Source: Aselliscus stoliczkanus
Lineage: Eukaryota; Chordata; Mammalia; Chiroptera; Hipposideridae
Direction: 5' to 3'
NCBI GenBank assembly: GCA_033961575.1
Contig: CM066728.1
Location: 180,783,678-180,847,677 of the forward strand
Length of the DNA: 64,000 bases
Shown: piece by piece, positions 49,619-61,800 of the stretch
Numbering within the stretch: position 1 is the stretch's first letter
How the letters are laid out: every line of letters begins with the position of its first letter
Notes under the pieces: generated by a model
What the model was told of the DNA's origin: nothing
Seen by the model: the letters and a program-made list of their open reading frames with translations, nothing else
Database searches by the model: none
Position numbers and translations under genes: made by a program

Positions 49619-49732
49619 AGCTCACGGCCCAACACTCCCAGGAAAACTCCCAGTCTCAGCCTGTCCCAATCAGCAGCTTGCAGATCAGGCCGAGTAGCCC
49701 GACAACCAATCACCAGCCTGGCAACTCTGTAA

Positions 49733-49996
49733 GTGGAGTGCGGAGAGCGGGGACTCCAGGCGCCTTGCGCACTCCTGGGTCTCAGTGAGCAGCCTGTTGG
49801 AGCCGGATCACTCCCACTAGGCATTTCCCTGGAAACGCAGCATAAGCCAAGCGGAGGGTGGAGACCTGAGGCGGCTCGCGCACTTCCAGGTCTCAGTGAG
49901 CAGCCTGTTGGAGCCGGAGGGCACCCGCCCAGCGTTTCCCTGGCAACGCAGTATAAGCCGGGTGGAGGGTGGGGATCCAAGGCTGCAGGCGCGCGT

Positions 49997-50000
<4 letters not shown>
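49733..50000 (-). repeat. ~111-bp tandem monomers in the LINE 5' UTR
   Basis: CTCAGTGAGCAGCCTGTTGG starts at 49781 and again at 49892, with matching flanks (TTTCCCTGG...AACGCAG...TAAGCC). This gives a period of 111 bp and two full units plus a partial third. Confidence 0.9.

Positions 50001-50030
<30 letters not shown>
49998..50030 (+). repeat. (CA)n microsatellite within the LINE 5' UTR
   Basis: About 16 CA units directly after the tandem monomers. Confidence 0.97.
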
Positions 50031-50032
<2 letters not shown>

Positions 50033-50667
50033 CTGCTCCAATTCCACCATACCAATTAGGTCTCTGACCTGATCCTTCGTGGGAGGGCCCAAGCCTGACA
50101 AAATGGCATCCTCCCTACACCACTCGCGTGCAGGCTCCGCTCCACGGGAACAACAGTTCAAAAACCTCCAGCCTTTGCACCAAAGGTGCTCAGTTCAGTC
50201 CGTCCCTGCAGGCTCCTGGCTCACACAGCCACTCCGTCCACCAGCAACCAGGTAAGTGCTCACCGGCGAGCAAGCCCGGGCGCCGGCCCCAGCCGCTCTT
50301 AGCCTCACTGAACTGAGCAAAGGGAGTCCTTACTAATTTACTGCCGGCTATCTTAGAACTCCTCTTCCCGGCAAAGGAGCTCTGGGCTGGTGAGCATGGT
50401 GTGCGGCTGGAGGGTCTCTCCCCCAACCAGACAAGCTTCCCACGGCTGGGCTTCCCTCACAGGGCTCACCCTCTCTCGTCTCCGCCCATCCTACCAGACC
50501 TGATGCGGCTTCCTCTTTAAGTTCTTCGTTTAGTGGTTCTGTTCCTCCAGTGTTCCGGGGACCTCCAGGGTTGAATGCTGTATAATTTGGTTGTGATCCT
50601 GGGAGGCAGTTAGCACAGCGTCTGTCTAGTGCGCCATTTTACCGGAAGTCCCCCCAAGCTTTTCTTT

Positions 50668-51248
50668 GTTCTGACTCTTACATATGAAATCACATGTAAC
50701 TTCCAAAATAGAAGATTGACATGCTCAGGATTGGGTTAATGGCTAGGATGGAAGGCATGATCCTATTCTAGCTAAAGTTTAGGACTTACTGAGAACAGAA
50801 ACTGTCAAATTTTTCATTACTGCCACAATCTTATTTCTCAGCTGATAGTCTTTCTATCAAGATACTCTTTCCGTATGCATTGTGAGGTGATCCTAAAGAT
50901 AGTTTAAGATAATTATTTTCTCTATCAGATGAATCAGTCTGAAGATTATCCTTTGAGCAAAGTTATAAGAATATTGAATTTAGAAAATATTGATTGTAAA
51001 AATGAAATAAAAGACAAAATATATTTAATTTTAAAATATTATATATAAATCACCAAATATAATATTAATATTTTAATTATAAATAAATGTTTAATTAATT
51101 TTAATAAATCAACATTTTCAAATGATAAAAATAGTTTTATTAGTCCAGAAAATTTACTGAAAATATTACCGTGTCACAAAATGAATGAGTAAATTGTTGC
51201 ATAGAAAGATCACATGATTTGAGGAGACATCTAAAATGATACTACTAA
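50668..51248. other. intergenic, AT-rich flank of the interferon pseudogene
   Basis: Extremely AT-rich between about 50.98 and 51.15 kb. Nothing recognised. Confidence 0.4.
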
Positions 51249-51830
51249 TCAACTCCAAATTAGTTTATGTAAGTGACTATTTCTTAAGTGGCCCTGAAGT
51301 CTTCTTGTGAGCTGCTCAATGAACAGAAAACACTTTTGGATTTCTATGTGGATGACCTCCCACTCACAGTTGCTACAGTTTTGGTCTTGGAAATAGTCAT
51401 GGATCCCTTGGAAATAACTCTTTCTTCCAAGTCTGATATCCTCCCTTTTTGAGAATGAATGGCCCTCCTGCCCAATTTCCTGCCCCAGACACACCCCTGT
51501 CTTCTCCATTTGCTGATAAAGTCCATTTAGGAGTCTCTCTAAATTGCTTTTATTCCAAGAAGACTGAGAGACACCCCAGGCTGAAAGTGTTGAAGACCTG
51601 TTGCAGCATTTCTTCGATGACAATGAAAGCACTTTCCTTTGAAAACTGGTCAAATTCTGAAACCCGGAGGAAACTGAAGTTGCTGCTGTCCTGTAGAGGA
51701 AATTTTAAATGTTTTAAATGTAAAAATCTCCCAATTACCCTTGCTCCTCAGAAAGTGACAATCCAGGGAGAGGCAGCAGTGGAAAGAAGGAGCACCAGGC
51801 CCAATCTGGCAAACTCGGGCCAATCATGGT
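51249..51830 (-). pseudogene. type I interferon pseudogene (frameshifted, deleted)
   Basis: Minus strand, intronless as type I interferon genes are. ATG near 51827 leads into a signal-peptide-like hydrophobic run (GLVLLLSTAAS) in one frame. A second segment reads VIEEMLQQVFNTFS (51621-51580), the hallmark 'EMLQQ.F' helix. A third frame carries ERLLNGLYQQ, CLGQE, YFQGIHDY, SNCEWE (normally CAWE), EIQKCFLFIEQLT and LRN up to a stop near 51249. About 40 residues of the mature N-terminus are missing and at least two frameshifts separate the segments, so no interferon can be made. The subtype is unresolved: YFQGI recalls the omega/tau/delta group, while EIxxC.F and the LT...LRN tail recall beta/epsilon. 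Its position beyond HACD4 matches the interferon cluster's edge. Confidence 0.87.
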
Positions 51831-53867
51831 GAGCCCCTTCGCAGTGCTACTCCTTCCTTGGAGAGAGCTTGGATGTGGATCGCCTCTGATTACACCGATT
51901 CCACATCTCCAAATTTATAGATCTGTGGGAGCTTTGTTTTGGAATGACATTTCAGAGTCCCCCTACTTTTTTGTGGTCTTCTCCACTTTTTGTTTACAAG
52001 TTTTCAATAATATTGTAAACAAAAACTGTCATGTCTTTGGACAGCGATATGCACGTTCAGTGGTTGCACTGTGACAGATATAAACTATCTCTTACGAAAG
52101 ACCAGCAATCTGTTAAGTGAAAACAAAGCTGTGAATGTTCTTGCCTTGTTGAAATTTTCTATGCATAGCTTTTATAATGACTTTCCCTCCTCTTGGTATG
52201 CTGCTTGTCCTTGTTTCCATCAAGAACAATGCTGTCTGGGAAAAATGCTTGTTTGGATATTTGTATGGTTTTTTTAGGCTTTGTTTTAGCTGATTGTACT
52301 TTATCACAAATGTGCATTGAAATTCCTTCTCATGTGATTGAGTGTTTTTTGTTTTGTTGTTGTTATTTTTCTCACGTTGAGATTTTTGCTAGCTTTCTTT
52401 TCCTGGCAAAATCAGAATTGTGGAATGTGTGAAGTTTGTCTTCAGTCTCCTGTCGCCCCATGTAGTGGTGCTTACTTCACTTCTACTCACTGTAGCCCTC
52501 TTTTCCTCCCTAAGCAGTAAAGCAGAGTGATGGAGCATGGCAATGCTAAAGCCAGACTGCCTGTGTTTGGATGAGACTTACCCTCTACAACCTTGGGCTG
52601 CTAATTTAGTTCTCTGGGCCTCTGTTCTTTGCTTATTCACCTAAAGCACTTAAGACAGTGCCTCATATCCTGTCAGTGTTCAGTGTTAGCTGCTGTTATG
52701 ATTATCAAACACTGTTATACTGGTCTGCTTTCTGCTGGCTGCCGTAATCCCTCAAGTGCTGTGAACTAATAAAGATTCAAGCTGCTAACAGTCCCCACTC
52801 CTTTTCCTCCTAATTCTATTGAAGATTGACCATGTGTAGGACACTGTTAAGTAGTAGGGATAGCAAAACAACAAAGAAAAGATGTAGGAACCCTGCCTTC
52901 AAGATGCTCTCACATCTAGACTAGACATTAAGGAAAAACCAGGAAGGAAACAAGAAACTCTAGTAGTGTGATAATAGCCATAAAATATAATACAGTGTGA
53001 TAAGTTATAATAAGTGTCTGCAGAAATGTTTAGAAAGAGTGAATCATTCTTCTGGGAGTGGGGGAGGTAGTGAAGAACCATGGACATCCTTGGAGAGTCG
53101 GTCTTACAGGAGATGAGTTGGAGAACACGGTCCAGGTGGAGGGAATAGCATTGGCAAAGGCATGGCATGGTCCACACTGGAGAGGCATGGAGAGGTCCAC
53201 AGGTGAAAGTATGGGTGAACAGTGAGTAAGTACTCAGTGCCTGGAGATAAGTCCAAAAATAATTTCCCGAAGGCAGAATGTGGCCCCAAGCCTGTTTTCA
53301 CATGGCTTTTATAAGTATAATTGCTGAGTTCTCATCTAGTTTATATGGATTTAAATATTTTTCTGTCTTCATTTATTGAGGAAAACAGGTCTTCCACCTG
53401 AGAACCACTTTGTACTCAACTCAGTCACATTCTTTAGTATTTATTCAGTTAGGATTTGTTGGTGGCAAAACCTTTGTTTTTATTTATCCTAAAATGTCTG
53501 TATTTCTACAAAGCACATCAACAAGTATATGTTGAAATAGTTCAGTAATGGGTGGAGATCAATAAACAGGTTTTGTGTTTATTTTTTAATTCCTACTGAT
53601 CCTTTGAAAGATCAATCAATTTTGAACTTTTCTAGCAAATGAGCTTTAAAATGCTTTGCTATATTAGCCCAGTAACTAGGCTAAATAATTTTTATTTCCT
53701 TGGCCTACTTCTTATTTATTTTTCCTTCTCTTTCTTTTGTCATAAGCCATATTACAAGATTTTAATTACCTTTAAAAAGCACTTTATAATCTAAGGGGGA
53801 AAATGTAGGTGAAGCACAAAGGACTATATAAAATATTGGTTAGCCCATATTCATTGGGTTTCTTTCT
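51831..53867. other. intergenic; ancient repeat near 52830-53240
   Basis: No gene supported. About 52830-53240 resembles the same ancient dispersed repeat as 23470-23950 (GCAAAGGCATGGCATGGTCC near its end). Confidence 0.4.
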
Positions 53868-53931
53868 GCTTTATTGAGGTATAATTGACAAATAAAATTG
53901 TAAGATATTTAGTGTATAACGTGACAATGTG

Positions 53932-53983
<52 letters not shown>

Positions 53984-53985
53984 TT
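53868..53985 (-). mobile_element. old LINE-1 3' end plus (TA)n
   Basis: TTTATTGAGGTATAATTGAC and AAATTGTAAGATATTTAGTG are the antisense 3' end of an L1M-type LINE-1. It runs into an (AT)n tract at 53932-53983. Confidence 0.75.
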
Positions 53986-54389
53986 GTGAAAGAATTATGT
54001 AGATTTAATATTAGTCTTCCCCTGAGATAATCTTTGAATGATTTGTTGGCAGTTTCAAACAGTTTTTTTGGCCTTTTACCCAATCCGCCAGAAATTCCCT
54101 TTATCCTGTGCCTGTTTGTTTTGCTGTTTCTATCTGCTTCTGTATTCAACATTTTCATGCCTAGTTAACATATTAATACTTTTAAATACACCTTTATATT
54201 TCTACAGCTATCAAAAATTTTCCATAAGCTATTTAAAATCCCAAACCATGCTATAGATTCCATGTGGAATCTACACAGTTCCATGTAGAAACCATGGTGT
54301 AGATTCCCAGGCAGGGAAATCAGGTGTTGGCTGGACAGTGCCCATCCAGTCCTGCAGATAAAGGAAAGGGGCTCAAGGAAGAAAGATAG

Positions 54390-54933
54390 GCCCTGGCTCC
54401 ATGCTGCTGTGTCATCTTGACTGGGCTAAGAAATGCCCAGATAGCTGGTAAACATTTTTTCTGGGGGTGTCTGTTAAAGTGTCTTCAGAAAAGGTTGACA
54501 TTTGAATCAGTAGACTGGGTAAAAAAGATGGCCTTCATCAATGTGGGTGGGCATCATCCAACCCACTGAGGGACTGAACAGAACAAGAAAGTGGAAGAAT
54601 GGCAAGTTCTCTCTCTGCTTGAGCTGAGACATCCATCTTCTCCTGTCGTTGGACATCAGCTGGTGCTTCTGATTCTAGAGCTTTTGGATTCAGACCAGGA
54701 CTTATACCACCAGCGTCCCCCTTTCCTTATACCCCCATTCACTAGCCTTCAACTCAGACTGAATTATATCTCCAGCTTTCCTGGCCCTCCAGCTTGCAGA
54801 CAGCAGACAGTGGGACTTTCTGGCCTCCATAATTGTGGTAGTCAATTTCTGTAATAAATCTTCTCTATATCTATAGCTATCTATGTCTATCTCCTATTGG
54901 TTCTGTTTCTCTGGAGAACCCCAACTAATACAC
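54390..54933 (+). mobile_element. ERVL/MaLR-type LTR remnant
   Basis: TGTGTCATCTTGACTGGGCT near the start, CTTTCTGGCCTCCATAATTG, AATAAA near 54853 and the end TTCTGTTTCTCTGGAGAACC ... CTAATACA. The order with AATAAA near the 3' end indicates plus orientation. Family name from memory and uncertain. Confidence 0.55.
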
Positions 54934-56110
54934 CAGCTTAATAGTTGCATGAACTTGGCAAGTTGTTTAACCTCTCTGTGCCAATTTCCTGGTCTCTAAT
55001 GTGAAGATAACATTATCACATATGGTTGTTATAAAGATTAGTGATCAGTCGGTACATAGGAAATATTCAATCAATGTTAATTGCTGTCACCATCAGAAGC
55101 AGCATCATTACCATCATCCTGTTAGGAAGGGCAAGGCCTGATTGCCCCTGCCACTGATATACTTCTTTCCAGAGTTTTCTCTCTGTAAAGTAAAGAATGT
55201 TTCAGAGACCTGTGCTTGAATGAGTCTTGAAACCAGTCATGATATTGTTTATAAAACCTTCTTTGAGACATTAGGCCTTGTAATTTATTTCACTGGGGAA
55301 GATTATAATGTGAGAACCCTGTGAAGACCAACAGTTGATGAATGAGTGACATGGCTACGAGAGAGGCAGGAGTGGGTAGTGGGGAGGCTAACATTTATGG
55401 AGGACCATTTATGTGCAGGCACTGTGCTAGCTGATGCACTACTGTGTGTGAGGCAGGTCAGAATTTTTAGAAGGAGAAAGCTAATTATGATGGGAACCAG
55501 TAAAAGGAATGGAATCAAACAAACCATTGTGTAATGTTAAAGGTAATAACAGTTATTCTATATGTTTGCATTGTGTTTTTATATACATTATCATATTACA
55601 GACTCAATGTGGGATAATTATGTGATCCTCATTTTGTGGATGAGGAAAGTGACTCTCAGGAAGATTCAACGTACCAAAGAGCATGTAACTGGCAGAGGCA
55701 ATGTTATTAGGTGAAGGAGCTACAAGATTAGAGGAACTGTGGTCTAAATCAGAGATGACAAAGAGGTTTCATCCCAAATCAATTAGTGGTAGTCTTCTGG
55801 AATGAGAAGGATCCTGAGGCTGCTTCCCGCCTGGGTGGAAAGAGTACTCTAATCAGCTAGCAATGGCTGCCATGAGATGGGGGAAAGAGGGTTGCCTCCC
55901 CATGTAAATACTATGATATCTTAGGGATGTGTCTTGCTTGCTTGAGCATGGATGAAGCAGGATTTAAGTCTGGGGTTGATGAGAGAAATTAAACAAGAAA
56001 GGTGACCACAAGCTATAATATAAAGAAGGCTGGAAGAATGATATAGTGATTTCTACAAGTTAAGACAGTTTTTACAACCTGGTATCATAAATATATTTTT
56101 GAAACAAAAA
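54934..56110. other. intergenic; MIR-like core near 55560-55700
   Basis: TCATTTTGTGGATGAGGAAA at about 55630 is the MIR 'fewer caps' region. No gene supported. Confidence 0.45.
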
Positions 56111-56114
56111 ATAC

Positions 56115-56253
56115 CACTTTTTTCTTCTTTCTTTCTTCCTTCCATCCTTTCTTCTTTCTTCCCTTCCTCCCTCCCTCCATTGTATCTTCCCTCCCTCCTA
56201 TCCTCCTTATCTCTCTTTCTTTCTGTCTCTTTCTTTCTGTCTCTTTTTCTTTT

Positions 56254-56312
<59 letters not shown>
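56115..56312 (+). repeat. pyrimidine-rich (TTTC)n microsatellite
   Basis: Imperfect CTTT/CCTT from 56115, becoming pure TTTC units at about 56245-56312. Confidence 0.96.
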
Positions 56313-57424
56313 AGGCATGGGCAGATAGAATAATCTGTAAGACTGAAAATTCAGGCATTGTGATTTCCTATTCAACTTCTAATTGTGGTCTTGGGGAAAT
56401 ACCACAACTTACCAAGACTCTTCTTTATGAAAGAAGAGCCCAAGTGAGTGAGATGGCCATATCTTTGTGGTTGTGAGAGCCCACACATGCAAATAGAAAA
56501 CTTTACCTCAAATATGAAATGACATCAAGATCCAAAACTAAACAGTCCTAACTGCAGGGCAAGGCAGCACCTGCTTCACCATGAGGAGGAAAAAAAGGAA
56601 CCATCTCCTTGCATTTTCACTGCCTGTCCTCCACATTAATATGGTATGTGTGCTTGCCTTTGCTTAGTAGCAGTGGAAAACCACTTCCCCTCTCTATTGC
56701 CTTGAAAATGACAACCACATGTTGTTTCAGTCTTTCCTCTTAGTTTTATTTTCCAGGTCTTAACTCATGATTGCCCTCTGGGCTTCTTTAGTGGTGAGGG
56801 AATGTTTTCAATTGAAACAAGAGTTCCTGCCAAAATGAAAGAACATGAAAACATGATTCTTCATCACATATTTGGTAAATCCCCTGCTCTCTATTTGAAA
56901 TTCAGAATTTGGGGGTTGAATTACAAGAGCACTTTCAAGTGCTTTTTTTTTTTTAATGTGATTTTCAAAAGTCACAGGCAATCTTTGTAAAAGTCTGAGT
57001 ATTAAAACTGTTTAAATGCAGTTTATTGAGGAAGACTTTTCAATGAAAATGGGTAAAGAATATACTGAAATAAACAGTTTTTAAGTAAATCATGGTTTAA
57101 CACTATTATGAAATGAGCTGATTTCATTAAAACATTCAAAGTTATGGTTGCTGTTAAACATTTTTAAACAAATTATTTTTACTAAAGATAAGATAAGATG
57201 ACTCTTAAGGTCTTATATATTAAGAATTCTTTTGATGGTACCCAGTAAATTCTGATTGTAGAATCATGTCTTCTTTTTTCCATTAATTCCTTCATTCTTG
57301 CTTATCATCAACATGAAAGTCTATTTGCATTTAACATAATGAAGACATGTGGATATATGCTAATGAAAACTTCAGTTTTCTTCTTCTCAGTCTTATTTAT
57401 TTTCTTTTAACTTTTTAAGAATTA
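56313..57424. other. intergenic, unassigned
   Basis: AT-rich, no gene or repeat named. Confidence 0.4.
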
Positions 57425-57685
57425 TTTTTATTAAAAATATAGCTAATATACAATATTATATTAGTTGCAGGGGTACCTGATAGTTATTCAACATTTATAT
57501 ACCTAAAGAAGTAATAAGTCCAACAACCGTCTGACGCCATACTATGCTATCACAGTATTATTGACTATATTCCCTATGCTGTGTATCACATCCCCATGAC
57601 TTACTTGTTTTACACCTGGAAACTTGGACCTCTTTTTCCCTTTCATCTTTCCCCCTTTTAAAATATTTCAATTACAGTTGACATT

Positions 57686-58284
57686 TGATGAGCAGAAAAA
57701 GGGTCAATAAAAGTGAGCCTGAAGGGGGACTGCCCAGTCCTGCATCCCCGCCCCAGTAACAGCCCAGACTTATCCCCTAGAAATAAATCAAAAGATGTCC
57801 AAACACCCTTAGAAAAAAGAGAGGAGTCCCAACCAGCGTAATCTGGTTTTGACGCCCGTACATACTGCTGGAACCTGTCCGTTATTTGAACTCTATCCTC
57901 ATCATAATACAATTAAAATAAAATAAACATTGAGGCTTGCCCCCGTCCCTCACCATGGGTTTTCCTGTATGCTTTATAGGTAAGAGCATGCACACAAAGA
58001 AACTAGTTATATAACCAACATATTTCAATCAAATGACCTCATTGTCTACATCACAGATCCTGCTGTAAGGAAATTTACCTACCCTTTCCTGTATAAGAAA
58101 GAACTAACCTAATGTTAGGGGCAGTTGTCTATTCCAAGACTCTTCCCTGGCAACCTGCCTGCCAGTATTTCTCTCCTTACTACGCAGAGCAGCCATCTTC
58201 TTTAAATGCAGACATTCTCTCTCTGTCCAACCTTCAATAAAAGTTTACTTGTTCTCTTACTTTTTGAGCCTGTGAATTCATTCA
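57686..58284 (+). mobile_element. solo LTR-like insertion inside LINE-1 3' UTR
   Basis: Starts TGATGAGCAG and ends GAATTCATTCA. TATAAG near 58092 and AATAAA at 58236-58241 are spaced as in an LTR R region. Flanked on both sides by LINE-1 3' UTR. The ends are approximate because no exact target duplication was found. No viral gene is attached. Confidence 0.6.
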
Positions 58285-58355
58285 ATATCATTTTATAATA
58301 ATTTCAGGTGTACAACATAGTGGTTCGACATTTATATAATTTAAGAAGTGAACCA

Positions 58356-58860
58356 GGGCTGGCAGAGTGGCTCAGTTGGTTAAGAGTTAGTTTAAGGGCG
58401 CAAGCTCTGAGCAACAGGGCCACCAGTTCGATTCCCACATGGGCCAGTGATGCTGCGCCCGAGCTGAGCTGCTGCTGAGCTGACAACAGGTGGCTCAGCT
58501 GGTAAGAACATGTGCTCCTAACAACAAATTCGATGGTGGGCTATGCCCGCCCACAACTAAGACTGAATCCAGCATCTTGAGTTGAGTGGCCACCTGGATA
58601 GCTCAATGGATACAGCGTGCGCTCTTAACAACAAGGCTGCTAGTTTGACTCCCACATGGGATGGTGACTATGCCCACCAGCAACTAAGATTGAACTCAGC
58701 ACCTTGAGCTTAGAGGCCACGAGCTGCTGACCGGCAGCCAGATGGTGACTGGTGTCCCCCACAACTAAGATTGAAAAACAACAACTTGGCTGGTCCCCTT
58801 ACCCAATTCTCCAACACTTCTCCTCCCCCAACCCCCAAATTTTAAAAAAATAAAATGAGA
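58356..58860 (+). mobile_element. long multi-unit tRNA-derived SINE
   Basis: Three tRNA-like modules in tandem, each with an A-box-like GGCTCAGTTGG, GGCTCAGCTGG or AGCTCAATGG. Modules 1 and 3 have B-box-like AGTTCGATTCCC and AGTTTGACTCCC. CAACTAAGATTGAA linkers recur, and the A-rich tail follows TTTTAAAAAAATAAAATGAG. Flanks AAGTGAACCA and AAGTGATCCCA suggest the target duplication. Confidence 0.85.
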
Positions 58861-61800
58861 AAAAGTGATCCCACTGACTAGTCTAATACCCACTAGCACA
58901 TTGGCTCTATCCCCTATGCTTTACATCCCCATGACTATTTTGTAACTACCAATTTGTACTTCTTAATTCTTTTAACTTTTTTACCCTGCCCCCCAACCCC
59001 TTCCCATCTGTTATCCCTACAAATCTAGTACCCATCTGACAACATACATAGTTATTACAATATTAATGACCATATTCCTTATGCTATATTCTACATCCCC
59101 ATAACTACCTTGTAACAACCAATTTATATTTTTTAACCCCATCCCCTTTTTTCACCCACACTCTTAACTCCCCTCCCATCTGGCAACTATCAAAATGTTT
59201 TCTGTATCTGTGAGTTTGTTTCTGGTTTTTTCTTTTTTAATTCTATTCTTTAAATTCCACATATAAGTGAAATCACATTGCATCTGTCTTTCTCTGTTTG
59301 ACACACCACTCAGCACAGTACCCTCCAGGTCCATCCATGCCAACACAGATAGCAAGAACCCATTCCCTTCCATGGCCAAACAATATTACATATGTGCTAC
59401 CTCCTCTTTATCCATTCTTCCATCATTGGACATCCAGATTGCCTTCACATCTTAGACACTGTAAACAATGCTGCCATGAACATATGGATGCACACATCCC
59501 CTCAAAGAAGCGTTTGGGGTTTTTTTGGATAAATACGCTGAAGTAGGATCTCTGGTTCCTTTATTGTCTCTTGTTATAGCCTTTCTTTTAAAAGTCTATT
59601 TTGTCTGGTATAAGTATTGCTACCCCAGCTTTTTCTGTTTTATTTGTTTGTTTGTTTGTTTGTTTGACTCCATTTTCATGAACTCTTTTTCTGTCTCTTT
59701 ACTTTCTGTCTGTATGTGTCTTTCAATCTGAAGTGAGTCTCTTGTAGGCAGGATATGTAAGGGGTTTGTTTTCTTATCCATTCAGTATTCCTGTGTCTTT
59801 TGATTGAAGCATTTAATCCATTTACATTGGAAGTAATTGTTATTAGATATGTAGCTATTGCCATTTTATTATTCACGACTTTGATTTTTTGGGTTTTTTT
59901 TTTCCATCTTAAAGAAGTCCCTCTAAGATTCCTTGTAATATTGCTTTGGTGGTGAAGAACTCCTTTAGCTTTTTCTTGTCTGCCAAGCTGTTTATCTGTT
60001 CTTCAATTTTAAATGATAGCTTTGCTAGATGGAGTAATCTTACTTGTAGGTCCTTGCTTTTCATCACTTTGAATATTTCCTGCCAATCCCTTCTGGCCTG
60101 CAAAGTTTGTGTTGAGAAATCAGTTGACAGTCTTATGGAAGGTCACTAACTTGTAGGTAACTAACTGCCTCTCTCTTGCTGCTTTTAAGATTCTCTGTCT
60201 TTAATCTTTGGCACTTTAATTATAATGTGTCTTGGTGTGGGCTTGTTTGGGTTCACATTGTTTGGAACTCTGCACTTCCTGGGCTTGTATATCTATTTCC
60301 TTCTCCAGATTAGGAAAGTTTTCAGTCATTATTTCTTCAAATTGGTTCTCAATCCCTTGCTTTTTCTCTTGTCTTTCTGGTACCCCTGTGATGTGAATGT
60401 TGCTATGCTTGATGTTGTCTGAGAGGTCTCTTAAACTATCCTCATTTTTTTGGATTCTTTTTTCCTTTGGCTGTTCAGATTGGTGTTTTCTGCTACCTTG
60501 TCTTCCAAGTTGCTGATTTGATCCTCTGTTTCATCTAGTCTCCTGGTGATTCCTTCTTAGTGCATTCTTCATTTCACTTATTGTGTTCTTCACTTCTGTT
60601 TTTTGTTTGTTTGTTTGTTTGTTTGTTTTTATGGTTTCTGTGTCCTTTTTTATGCTTGCCATCTCTTTGTTGAAGTTCTCACTAAGTTCCCTGAGCATGC
60701 TTATAACTATTGTTTTGAACTCTTTCTCTGGTAGGTTTGCTTGCCTCCATTTTGTTTAGTTCTTTTTCTGGAGTTTTGTCTTGTTCTTTCATTTGGGACA
60801 CATCTTTTGTCCCTCATTTTGGCTGCCTCTCTGTGTTTGTTTCTATGTATTAGGTAGATCTCCTACGTCTCCAGTCTTGCCCTGGTGGCCTTATGTAGTA
60901 GGTGCCATGTGGCACATTCTCCCTGTTCACCTGCTTCAGGTGCTCTAGGAGTGTCCCTTATGTAGATTGTGTGTGCCCTCCTGTTATAGTTGAGCCTTGA
61001 TTGCTATTGGCATGTTAGTGGGTGGGATTGACCCTCAAGCTAATTGGCTATGGGGTTTGGCTACATCTACAGCTTATGAGATGCTGTGCAAGGGGCTTAC
61101 CCCACTGAGCAGGATTCACCCCAGTGGGCTCTGGAGCCTGTTGAGACCACCCTTTGTGTGTGCTACTTGTGGGGCTTGGGTGAAGCTCTGCTATGGTCTG
61201 AAGCCAACCTCCAAGCATGTTGGTTCTGGGGCTTCTTGGGAGGGGCTCTGGGGCAGGTCCAGGTCCCCTACTGCCTGTGGCTGGCCAGGTGCTACCTGGT
61301 AGGAGTTACAAAGTGATCCACAGTTTGCCTGTGCTAAACCTGGAGGCACATGGGAGAGGCCACGCTGCGAACTGAGGGAGTCTTCCACCAGTACTGGGCC
61401 TGGGGTAGCTCCGCAAAAATCCAGGACATCCCAACTCCTGCTGCACCTGCCAGCTCCCTTAAGGTTTAGCTGCTGATAGAGCCTCGTGTCGTATGCAAGT
61501 TGGGTGAGACAGGGACTCAGGGAGTCACTAGAGTGGGAAGAGTTATGGTCACCAGCCTAATGTAAGTTCTGGTTTGGTACCAGTGCTGAGCCTGGAAGAG
61601 CTCAGCAAAATCTCAGAGCACACCAAGGCTAGCTGCGACCTGCCACAAGCCTGCTGGACTCTGACAGTTTTCTAAGAAAGAGTGCGATGTGGGCGGGGCT
61701 GGCTGCTCATAAAAAAGTGCTCTGGCATTGGGCTAATTGGGTAGGGTGGGGTCCCAGAGAGGTTCACCAGGCCAATCATATTCCGATTTGGCCATAAGCA

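Larger units (their letters stand above)
47869..50651 (-). mobile_element. LINE-1-related element with ORF1 but no ORF2 (HAL1-like)
   Basis: On the minus strand: 5' end GGACTTCCGGTAAAATGGCG, a GC-rich 5' UTR with tandem repeats and a (TG)n run, ORF1 (49618 to about 48692), then directly a long C-rich 3' UTR and poly-A (poly-T near 47869). No endonuclease or reverse-transcriptase text is present. The flanks CCCCATGCTTTTCTTT (47853-47868) and CCCCAAGCTTTTCTTT (50652-50667) match at 15 of 16, so the whole is one insertion. This is the architecture of HAL1 ('half-L1') elements, although a private internal deletion of a normal LINE-1 is possible. Confidence 0.82.

Noticed and set aside
56099..56314. 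Leu/Ser/Phe-rich 71-codon frame and its Lys/Glu-rich antisense
   Set aside because: Translation of the TTTC microsatellite.
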